DNA of 64,000 nt from positions 124,001 to 188,000 of the forward strand of contig JAUPFP010000134.1 of NCBI GenBank assembly GCA_036925085.1, written 5' to 3'. A program made the translations under genes and the position numbers. This stretch comes from Brachycybe producta. Its lineage: Eukaryota; Arthropoda; Diplopoda; Playtdesmida; Andrognathidae. Each line of letters starts with the position of its first letter. The stretch's first letter is position 1. Under the pieces are notes generated by a model. The model saw only the letters and a program-made list of their open reading frames with translations. It was not told where the DNA came from and ran no database searches. This document shows positions 26,685-39,097 of this stretch, piece after piece.

Positions 26685-29600
26685 TTAACTTCAACTTCAA
26701 CTTCAACTTCACTTTCAAGTTCAACTTCAAATTCAACTTCAACTTCAACTTCAAATTCAACTTCAATTTTAACTTCAATTTCAACTTCAATTTCAACTTC
26801 AATTTCAACTTCAATTTCAACTTCAATTTCAACTTCTATTTTAACTTCAATTTCAACTTCAATTTCAACTTCAATTTCAACTTCAATTTCAACTCCAATT
26901 TCAACTTCAATTTCAACTTCAATTTCAACTTCAATTTCAACTTCAATTTCAACTTCAATTTCAACTTCAATTTCAACTTCAATTTCAACTTCAACTTCAA
27001 CTTCAAATTCAACTTCAATTTTAACTTCAATTTCAACTTCAATTTCAACTTCAATTTCAACTTCAATTTCAACTTCAATTTTAACTTCAATTTCAACTTC
27101 AATTTCAACGTCAATTGCAACTTCAATTTCAACTTCAATTTCAATTTCAATTTTAACTTGAACTTCAACTTAACTTCAACTTAACTTCAACTTCAACTTC
27201 AACTTCACTTTCAAGTTCAACTTCAAATTCAACTTCAACTTCAACTTCAAATTCAACTTCAATTTTAACTTCAATTTCAACTTCAATTTCAACTTCAATT
27301 TCAACTTCAATTTCAACTTCAATTTTAACTTCAATTTCAACTTCAATTTCAACTTCAATTTCAACTTCAATTTCAACTCCAATTTCAACTTCAATTTCAA
27401 CTTCAATTTCAACTTCAATTTCAACTTCAATTTTAACTTCAATTTCAACTTCAATTTCAACTTCAATTTCAACTTCAACTTCAACTTCAAATTCAACTTC
27501 AATTTTAACTTCAATTTCAAGTTCAATTTCAACTTCAATTTCAACTTCAATTTCAACTTCAATTTTAACTTCAATTTCAACTTCAATTTCAACTTCAATT
27601 TCAACTTCAATTTCAACTCCAATTTCAACTTCAATTTCAACTTCAATTTCAACTTCAATTTCAACTTCAATTTCAACTTCAATTTCAACTTCAATTTCAA
27701 CTTCAATTTCAACTTCAATTTCAACTTCAAGTTCAATTTCAATTTCAATTTCAACTTTCAATTTCAACTTCAATTTCAACTTCAATTTCAACTTCAAATT
27801 CAACTCCAATTTCAACTTCAATTTCAACTTCAATTTCAACTTCAATTTCAACTTCAATTTCAACTTCAATTTCAACTTCAGTTTCAACTTCAATTTCAAC
27901 TTTAATTTCAACTTCAATTTCAACTTCAATTTCAACTTCAATTTCAACTTCAATTGCAACTTCAATTTCAACTTCAATTTCAACTTCAATTTCAACTTCA
28001 ATTTCAACTTCAATTTCAACTTCAATTTCAACTTCAACTTCAACTTCAATTTCAACTTCAAGTTCAATTTCAATTTCAATTTCAACTTTCAATTTCAACT
28101 TCAATTTCAACTTCAATTTCAACTTCAATTTCAACTTCAATTTCAACTTCAATTTCAACTTCAATTTCAACTTCAATTTCAACTTCAATTTCAACTTCAA
28201 TTTCAACTTCAATTTCAACTTCAATTTCAACTTCAATTTTAACTTCAATTTCAACTTCAATTTCAACTTCAATTTCAACTTCAATTTCTACTTCAATTTC
28301 AACTTCAATTTCAACTTCAATTTCAACTTCAATTTCAACTTCAATTTCAACTTCAATTTCAACTTCAATTTCAACTTCAATTTTAATTTCAAATTCAACT
28401 TAAACTTCAATTTCAAACTTAACTTCAACTTCAACTTAACTTCAACTTTAACTTTCAATTTCAACTTCAATTTCAACTTCAATTTCATCTCCAATTTCAA
28501 CTTCAATTTCAACTTCAATTTCAACTTCAATTTCAACTTCAGTTTCAACTTCAATTTCAACTTTAATTTCAACTTCAATTTCAACTTCAATTTCAACTTC
28601 AATTGCAACTTCAATTTCAACTTCAATTTCAATTTCAATTTTAACTTGAACTTCAACTTAACTTCAACTTCAACTTCAACTTCACTTTCAAGTTCAACTT
28701 CAAATTCAACTTCAACTTCAACTTCAAATTCAACTTCAATTTTAACTTCAATTTCAACTTCAATTTCAACTTCAATTTCAACTTCAATTTCAACTTCAAT
28801 TTCAACTTCTATTTTAACTTCAATTTCAACTTCAATTTCAACTTCAATTTCAACTTCAATTTCAACTCCAATTTCAACTTCAATTTCAACTTCAATTTCA
28901 ACTTCAATTTCAACTTCAATTTCAACTTCAATTTCAACTTCAATTTCAACTTCAATTTCAACTTCAACTTCAACTTCAAATTCAACTTCAATTTTAACTT
29001 CAATTTCAACTTCAATTTCAACTTCAATTTCAACTTCAATTTCAACTTCAATTTCAACTTCAATTTCAACTTCAATTTCAACTTCAATTTTAACTTCAAT
29101 TTCAACTTCAATTTCAACTTCAATTGCAACTTCAATTTCAACTTCAATTTCAATTTCAATTTTAACTTGAACTTCAACTTAACTTCAACTTCAATTTCAA
29201 CTTCTATTTTAACTTCAATTTCAACTTCAATTTCAACTTCAATTTCAACTTCAATTTCAACTCCAATTTCAACTTCAATTTCAACTTCAATTTCAACTTC
29301 AATTTCAACTTCAATTTCAACTTCAATTTCAACTTCAATTTCAACTTCAATTTCAACTTCAACTTCAACTTCAAATTCAACTTCAATTTTAACTTCAATT
29401 TCAACTTCAATTTCAACTTCAATTTCAACTTCAATTTCAACTTCAATTTTAACTTCAATTTCAACTTCAATTTCAACTTCAATTGCAACTTCAATTTCAA
29501 CTTCAATTTCAATTTCAATTTTAACTTGAACTTCAACTTAACTTCAACTTCAACTTCAACTTCACTTTCAAGTTCAACTTCAAATTCAACTTCAACTTCA

Positions 29601-30630
29601 ACTTCAAATTCAACTTCAATTTTAACTTCAATTTCAACTTCAATTTCAACTTCAATTTCAACTTCAATTTCAACTTCAATTTTAACTTCAATTTCAACTT
29701 CAATTTCAACTTCAATTTCAACTTCAATTTCAACTTCAATTTCAACTTCAATTTCAACTCCAATTTCAACTTCAATTTCAACTTCAATTTCAACTTCAAT
29801 TTCAACTTCAATTTTAACTTCAATTTCAACTTCAATTTCAACTTCAATTTCAACTTCAACTTCAACTTCAAATTCAACTTCAATTTTAACTTCAATTTCA
29901 ACTTCAATTTCAACTTCAATTTCAACTTCAATTTCAACTTCAATTTTAACTTCAATTTCAACTTCAATTTCAACTTCAATTTCAACTTCAATTTCAACTC
30001 CAATTTCAACTTCAATTTCAACTTCAATTTCAACTTCAATTTCAACTTCAATTTCAACTTCAATTTCAACTTCAATTTCAACTTCAATTTCAACTTCAAT
30101 TTCAACTTCAACTTCAACTTCAATTTCAACTTCAAGTTCAATTTCAATTTCAATTTCAACTTTCAATTTCAACTTCAATTTCAACTTCAATTTCAACTTC
30201 AAATTCAACTCCAATTTCAACTTCAATTTCAACTTCAATTTCAACTTCAATTTCAACTTCAATTTCAACTTCAATTTCAACTTCAGTTTCAACTTCAATT
30301 TCAACTTTAATTTCAACTTCAATTTCAACTTCAATTTCAACTTCAATTTCAACTTCAATTGCAACTTCAATTTCAACTTCAATTTCAACTTCAATTTCAA
30401 CTTCAATTTCAACTTCAATTTCAACTTCAATTTCAACTTCAACTTCAACTTCAATTTCAACTTCAAGTTCAATTTCAATTTCAATTTCAACTTTCAATTT
30501 CAACTTCAATTTCAACTTCAATTTCAACTTCAATTTCAACTTCAATTTCAACTTCAATTTCAACTTCAATTTCAACTTCAATTTCAACTTCAATTTCAAC
30601 TTCAATTTCAACTTCAATTTCAACTTCAAC
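26685..30630 (+). repeat. Beta-specific tandem duplication, copy 1 (about 3.95 kb)
   Basis: L1 sites at 26,673, 27,158, 28,646, 29,167 and 29,526 recur 3,946 to 3,958 bp downstream. Copy 1 ends inside a pure 12-mer run that is shorter than its alpha counterpart and is joined directly into the middle of an L1 site. Rare shared variants include CAACGTCAATTGC at 27,109 and 31,055, and a TTCAAGTTCAATTTC near 27,519 and 31,465 that alpha lacks. Confidence 0.87.
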
Positions 30631-33600
30631 TTAACTTCAACTTCAACTTCAACTTCACTTTCAAGTTCAACTTCAAATTCAACTTCAACTTCAACTTCAA
30701 ATTCAACTTCAATTTTAACTTCAATTTCAACTTCAATTTCAACTTCAATTTCAACTTCAATTTCAACTTCAATTTCAACTTCTATTTTAACTTCAATTTC
30801 AACTTCAATTTCAACTTCAATTTCAACTTCAATTTCAACTCCAATTTCAACTTCAATTTCAACTTCAATTTCAACTTCAATTTCAACTTCAATTTCAACT
30901 TCAATTTCAACTTCAATTTCAACTTCAATTTCAACTTCAACTTCAACTTCAAATTCAACTTCAATTTTAACTTCAATTTCAACTTCAATTTCAACTTCAA
31001 TTTCAACTTCAATTTCAACTTCAATTTTAACTTCAATTTCAACTTCAATTTCAACGTCAATTGCAACTTCAATTTCAACTTCAATTTCAATTTCAATTTT
31101 AACTTGAACTTCAACTTAACTTCAACTTAACTTCAACTTCAACTTCAACTTCACTTTCAAGTTCAACTTCAAATTCAACTTCAACTTCAACTTCAAATTC
31201 AACTTCAATTTTAACTTCAATTTCAACTTCAATTTCAACTTCAATTTCAACTTCAATTTCAACTTCAATTTTAACTTCAATTTCAACTTCAATTTCAACT
31301 TCAATTTCAACTTCAATTTCAACTCCAATTTCAACTTCAATTTCAACTTCAATTTCAACTTCAATTTCAACTTCAATTTTAACTTCAATTTCAACTTCAA
31401 TTTCAACTTCAATTTCAACTTCAACTTCAACTTCAAATTCAACTTCAATTTTAACTTCAATTTCAAGTTCAATTTCAACTTCAATTTCAACTTCAATTTC
31501 AACTTCAATTTTAACTTCAATTTCAACTTCAATTTCAACTTCAATTTCAACTTCAATTTCAACTCCAATTTCAACTTCAATTTCAACTTCAATTTCAACT
31601 TCAATTTCAACTTCAATTTCAACTTCAATTTCAACTTCAATTTCAACTTCAATTTCAACTTCAATTTCAACTTCAAGTTCAATTTCAATTTCAATTTCAA
31701 CTTTCAATTTCAACTTCAATTTCAACTTCAATTTCAACTTCAAATTCAACTCCAATTTCAACTTCAATTTCAACTTCAATTTCAACTTCAATTTCAACTT
31801 CAATTTCAACTTCAATTTCAACTTCAGTTTCAACTTCAATTTCAACTTTAATTTCAACTTCAATTTCAACTTCAATTTCAACTTCAATTTCAACTTCAAT
31901 TGCAACTTCAATTTCAACTTCAATTTCAACTTCAATTTCAACTTCAATTTCAACTTCAATTTCAACTTCAATTTCAACTTCAACTTCAACTTCAATTTCA
32001 ACTTCAAGTTCAATTTCAATTTCAATTTCAACTTTCAATTTCAACTTCAATTTCAACTTCAATTTCAACTTCAATTTCAACTTCAATTTCAACTTCAATT
32101 TCAACTTCAATTTCAACTTCAATTTCAACTTCAATTTCAACTTCAATTTCAACTTCAATTTCAACTTCAATTTCAACTTCAATTTCAACTTCAATTTTAA
32201 CTTCAATTTCAACTTCAATTTCAACTTCAATTTCAACTTCAATTTCTACTTCAATTTCAACTTCAATTTCAACTTCAATTTCAACTTCAATTTCAACTTC
32301 AATTTCAACTTCAATTTCAACTTCAATTTCAACTTCAATTTTAATTTCAAATTCAACTTAAACTTCAATTTCAAACTTAACTTCAACTTCAACTTAACTT
32401 CAACTTTAACTTTCAATTTCAACTTCAATTTCAACTTCAATTTCATCTCCAATTTCAACTTCAATTTCAACTTCAATTTCAACTTCAATTTCAACTTCAG
32501 TTTCAACTTCAATTTCAACTTTAATTTCAACTTCAATTTCAACTTCAATTTCAACTTCAATTGCAACTTCAATTTCAACTTCAATTTCAATTTCAATTTT
32601 AACTTGAACTTCAACTTAACTTCAACTTCAACTTCAACTTCACTTTCAAGTTCAACTTCAAATTCAACTTCAACTTCAACTTCAAATTCAACTTCAATTT
32701 TAACTTCAATTTCAACTTCAATTTCAACTTCAATTTCAACTTCAATTTCAACTTCAATTTCAACTTCTATTTTAACTTCAATTTCAACTTCAATTTCAAC
32801 TTCAATTTCAACTTCAATTTCAACTCCAATTTCAACTTCAATTTCAACTTCAATTTCAACTTCAATTTCAACTTCAATTTCAACTTCAATTTCAACTTCA
32901 ATTTCAACTTCAATTTCAACTTCAACTTCAACTTCAAATTCAACTTCAATTTTAACTTCAATTTCAACTTCAATTTCAACTTCAATTTCAACTTCAATTT
33001 CAACTTCAATTTCAACTTCAATTTCAACTTCAATTTCAACTTCAATTTTAACTTCAATTTCAACTTCAATTTCAACTTCAATTGCAACTTCAATTTCAAC
33101 TTCAATTTCAATTTCAATTTTAACTTGAACTTCAACTTAACTTCAACTTCAATTTCAACTTCTATTTTAACTTCAATTTCAACTTCAATTTCAACTTCAA
33201 TTTCAACTTCAATTTCAACTCCAATTTCAACTTCAATTTCAACTTCAATTTCAACTTCAATTTCAACTTCAATTTCAACTTCAATTTCAACTTCAATTTC
33301 AACTTCAATTTCAACTTCAACTTCAACTTCAAATTCAACTTCAATTTTAACTTCAATTTCAACTTCAATTTCAACTTCAATTTCAACTTCAATTTCAACT
33401 TCAATTTTAACTTCAATTTCAACTTCAATTTCAACTTCAATTGCAACTTCAATTTCAACTTCAATTTCAATTTCAATTTTAACTTGAACTTCAACTTAAC
33501 TTCAACTTCAACTTCAACTTCACTTTCAAGTTCAACTTCAAATTCAACTTCAACTTCAACTTCAAATTCAACTTCAATTTTAACTTCAATTTCAACTTCA

Positions 33601-34588
33601 ATTTCAACTTCAATTTCAACTTCAATTTCAACTTCAATTTTAACTTCAATTTCAACTTCAATTTCAACTTCAATTTCAACTTCAATTTCAACTTCAATTT
33701 CAACTTCAATTTCAACTCCAATTTCAACTTCAATTTCAACTTCAATTTCAACTTCAATTTCAACTTCAATTTTAACTTCAATTTCAACTTCAATTTCAAC
33801 TTCAATTTCAACTTCAACTTCAACTTCAAATTCAACTTCAATTTTAACTTCAATTTCAACTTCAATTTCAACTTCAATTTCAACTTCAATTTCAACTTCA
33901 ATTTTAACTTCAATTTCAACTTCAATTTCAACTTCAATTTCAACTTCAATTTCAACTCCAATTTCAACTTCAATTTCAACTTCAATTTCAACTTCAATTT
34001 CAACTTCAATTTCAACTTCAATTTCAACTTCAATTTCAACTTCAATTTCAACTTCAATTTCAACTTCAACTTCAACTTCAATTTCAACTTCAAGTTCAAT
34101 TTCAATTTCAATTTCAACTTTCAATTTCAACTTCAATTTCAACTTCAATTTCAACTTCAAATTCAACTCCAATTTCAACTTCAATTTCAACTTCAATTTC
34201 AACTTCAATTTCAACTTCAATTTCAACTTCAATTTCAACTTCAGTTTCAACTTCAATTTCAACTTTAATTTCAACTTCAATTTCAACTTCAATTTCAACT
34301 TCAATTTCAACTTCAATTGCAACTTCAATTTCAACTTCAATTTCAACTTCAATTTCAACTTCAATTTCAACTTCAATTTCAACTTCAATTTCAACTTCAA
34401 CTTCAACTTCAATTTCAACTTCAAGTTCAATTTCAATTTCAATTTCAACTTTCAATTTCAACTTCAATTTCAACTTCAATTTCAACTTCAATTTCAACTT
34501 CAATTTCAACTTCAATTTCAACTTCAATTTCAACTTCAATTTCAACTTCAATTTCAACTTCAATTTCAACTTCAATTTCAACTTCAAT
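30631..34588 (+). repeat. Beta-specific tandem duplication, copy 2
   Basis: This copy begins within the remnant of an L1 site (the TTGAAC part is replaced by TTCAAC, while CTTAAC and the tail are kept). It runs through L1 at 31,104, 32,604, 33,125 and 33,484 to the E block near 34,652, after which beta again follows alpha. Its E/B block and flanking runs are 12 bp longer at one place than in copy 1. Confidence 0.87.
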
Positions 34589-37500
34589 TTCAACTTCAAT
34601 TTCAACTTCAATTTCAACTTCAATTTCAACTTCAATTTCAACTTCAATTTCTACTTCAATTTCAACTTCAATTTCAACTTCAATTTCAACTTCAATTTCA
34701 ACTTCAATTTCAACTTCAATTTCAACTTCAATTTCAACTTCAATTTTAATTTCAAATTCAACTTAAACTTCAATTTCAAACTTAACTTCAACTTCAACTT
34801 AACTTCAACTTTAACTTTCAATTTCAACTTCAATTTCAACTTCAATTTCATCTCCAATTTCAACTTCAATTTCAACTTCAATTTCAACTTCAATTTCAAC
34901 TTCAGTTTCAACTTCAATTTCAACTTTAATTTCAACTTCAATTTCAACTTCAATTTCAACTTCAATTGCAACTTCAATTTCAACTTCAATTTCAATTTCA
35001 ATTTTAACTTGAACTTCAACTTAACTTCAACTTCAACTTCAACTTCACTTTCAAGTTCAACTTCAAATTCAACTTCAACTTCAACTTCAAATTCAACTTC
35101 AATTTTAACTTCAATTTCAACTTCAATTTCAACTTCAATTTCAACTTCAATTTCAACTTCAATTTCAACTTCTATTTTAACTTCAATTTCAACTTCAATT
35201 TCAACTTCAATTTCAACTTCAATTTCAACTCCAATTTCAACTTCAATTTCAACTTCAATTTCAACTTCAATTTCAACTTCAATTTCAACTTCAATTTCAA
35301 CTTCAATTTCAACTTCAATTTCAACTTCAACTTCAACTTCAAATTCAACTTCAATTTTAACTTCAATTTCAACTTCAATTTCAACTTCAATTTCAACTTC
35401 AATTTCAACTTCAATTTCAACTTCAATTTCAACTTCAATTTTAACTTCAATTTCAACTTCAATTTCAACTTCAATTGCAACTTCAATTTCAACTTCAATT
35501 TCAATTTCAATTTTAACTTGAACTTCAACTTAACTTCAACTTCAACTTCAACTTCACTTTCAAGTTCAACTTCAAATTCAACTTCAACTTCAACTTCAAA
35601 TTCAACTTCAATTTTAACTTCAATTTCAACTTCAATTTCAACTTCAATTTCAACTTCAATTTCAACTTCAATTTTAACTTCAATTTCAACTTCAATTTCA
35701 ACTTCAATTTCAACTTCAATTTCAACTCCAATTTCAACTTCAATTTCAACTTCAATTTCAACTTCAATTTCAACTTCAATTTTAACTTCAATTTCAACTT
35801 CAATTTCAACTTCAATTTCAACTTCAACTTCAACTTCAAATTCAACTTCAATTTTAACTTCAATTTCAACTTCAATTTCAACTTCAATTTCAACTTCAAT
35901 TTCAACTTCAATTTTAACTTCAATTTCAACTTCAATTTCAACTTCAATTTCAACTTCAATTTCAACTCCAATTTCAACTTCAATTTCAACTTCAATTTCA
36001 ACTTCAATTTCAACTTCAATTTCAACTTCAATTTCAACTTCAATTTCAACTTCAATTTCAACTTCAATTTCAACTTCAACTTCAACTTCAATTTCAACTT
36101 CAAGTTCAATTTCAATTTCAATTTCAACTTTCAATTTCAACTTCAATTTCAACTTCAATTTCAACTTCAAATTCAACTCCAATTTCAACTTCAATTTCAA
36201 CTTCAATTTCAACTTCAATTTCAACTTCAATTTCAACTTCAATTTCAACTTCAGTTTCAACTTCAATTTCAACTTTAATTTCAACTTCAATTTCAACTTC
36301 AATTTCAACTTCAATTTCAACTTCAATTGCAACTTCAATTTCAACTTCAATTTCAATTTCAATTTTAACTTGAACTTCAACTTAATTTCAACTTCAACTT
36401 CAACTTCACTTTCAAGTTCAACTTCAAATTCAACTTCAACTTCAACTTCAAATTCAACTTCAATTTTAACTTCAATTTCAACTTCAATTTCAACTTCAAT
36501 TTCAACTTCAATTTCAACTTCAATTTCAACTTCAATTTCAACTTCAATTTCAACTTCAATTTTAACTTCAATTTCAACTTCAATTTCAACTTCAATTTCA
36601 ACTTCAATTTCAACTCCAATTTCAACTTCAATTTCAACTTCAATTTCAACTTCAATTTCAACTTCAATTTCAACTTCAATTTCAACTTCAATTTCAACTT
36701 CAATTTCAACTTCAATTTCAACTTCAATTTCAACTTCAGTTTCAATTTCAATTTTAACTTGAATTTCAACTTCAATTTCAACTTCAATTACAACTTCAAC
36801 GTCAATATTCAAACTTAACTTGAACTTCAACTTAAATTCAACTTCAACTTCAACTTCAATTTCAACTTCAATTTCAACTTCAATTTCAACTTCAACTTCA
36901 ACTTCAACTTCAATTTCAACTTCAAGTTCAATTTCAACTTCAATTTCAACTTTCAATTTCAACTTCAATTTCAACTTCAATTTCAACTTCAAATTCAACT
37001 CCAATTTCAACTTCAATTTCAACTTCAATTTCAACTTCAATTTCAACTTCAATTTCAACTTCAATTTCAACTTCAGTTTCAACTTCAATTTCAACTTTAA
37101 TTTCAACTTCAATTTCAACTTCAATTTCAACTTCAATTTCAACTTCAATTGCAACTTCAATTTCAACTTCAATTTCAATTTCAATTTTAACTTGAACTTC
37201 AACTTAATTTCAACTTCAACTTCAACTTCACTTTCAAGTTCAACTTCAAATTCAACTTCAACTTCAACTTCAAATTCAACTTCAATTTTAACTTCAATTT
37301 CAACTTCAATTTCAACTTCAATTTCAACTTCAATTTCAACTTCAATTTCAACTTCAATTTTAACTTCAATTTCAACTTCAATTTCAACTTCAATTTCAAC
37401 TTCAATTTCAACTCCAATTTCAACTTCAATTTCAACTTCAATTTCAACTTCAATTTCAACTTCAATTTCAACTTCAATTTCAACTTCAATTTCAACTTCA

Positions 37501-39097
37501 ATTTCAACTTCAATTTCAACTTCAATTTCAACTTCAATTACAACTTCAACTTCAATATTCAAACTTAACTTGAACTTCAACTGAAATTCAACTTCAATTT
37601 CAACTTCAATTTCAACTTCAATTTCAACTTCAGTTTCAACTTCAATTTCAACTTTAATTTCAACTTCAATTTCAACTTCAATTTCAACTTCAATTGCAAC
37701 TTCAATTTCAACTTCAATTTCAATTTCAATTTTAACTTGAACTTCAACTTAACTTCAACTTCAACTTCAACTTCAACTTCAACTTCACTTTCAAGTTCAA
37801 CTTCAAATTCAACTTCAACTTCAACTTCAAATTCAACTTCAATTTTAACTTCAATTTCAACTTCAATTTCAACTTCAATTTCAACTTCAATTTCAACTTC
37901 AATTTCAACTTCTATTTTAACTTCAATTTCAACTTCAATTTCAACTTCAATTTCAACTTCAATTTCAACTCCAATTTCAACTTCAATTTCAACTTCAATT
38001 TCAACTTCAATTTCAACTTCAATTTCAACTTCAATTTCAACTTCAATTTCAACTTCAATTTCAACTTCAACTTCAACTTCAAATTCAACTTCAATTTTAA
38101 CTTCAATTTCAACTTCAATTTCAACTTCAATTTCAACTTCAATTTCAACTTCAATTTTAACTTCAATTTCAACTTCAATTTCAACTTCAATTGCAACTTC
38201 AATTTCAACTTCAATTTCAATTTCAATTTTAACTTGAACTTCAACTTAACTTCAACTTCAATTTCAACTTCACTTTCAAGTTCAACTTCAAATTCAACTT
38301 CAACTTCAACTTCAAATTCAACTTCAATTTTAACTTCAATTTCAACTTCAATTTCAACTTCAATTTCAACTTCAATTTCAACTTCAATTTTAACTTCAAT
38401 TTCAACTTCAATTTCAACTTCAATTTCAACTTCAATTTCAACTCCAATTTCAACTTCAATTTCAACTTCAATTTCAACTTCAATTTCAACTTCAATTTTA
38501 ACTTCAATTTCAACTTCAATTTCAACTTCAATTTCAACTTCAACTTCAACTTCAAATTCAACTTCAATTTTAACTTCAATTTCAACTTCAATTTCAACTT
38601 CAATTTCAACTTCAATTTCAACTTCAATTTTAACTTCAATTTCAACTTCAATTTCAACTTCAATTTCAACTTCAATTTCAACTCCAATTTCAACTTCAAT
38701 TTCAACTTCAATTTCAACTTCAATTTCAACTTCAATTTCAACTTCAATTTCAACTTCAATTTCAACTTCAATTTCAACTTCAATTTCAACTTCAACTTCA
38801 ACTTCAATTTCAACTTCAAGTTCAATTTCAATTTCAATTTCAACTTTCAATTTCAACTTCAATTTCAACTTCAATTTCAACTTCAATTTCAACTTCAAAT
38901 TCAACTCCAATTTCAACTTCAATTTCAACTTCAATTTCAACTTCAATTTCAACTTCAATTTCAACTTCAATTTCAACTTCAGTTTCAACTTCAATTTCAA
39001 CTTTAATTTCAACTTCAATTTCAACTTCAATTTCAACTTCAATTTCAACTTCAATTGCAACTTCAATTTCAACTTCAATTTCAATTTCAATTTTAAC

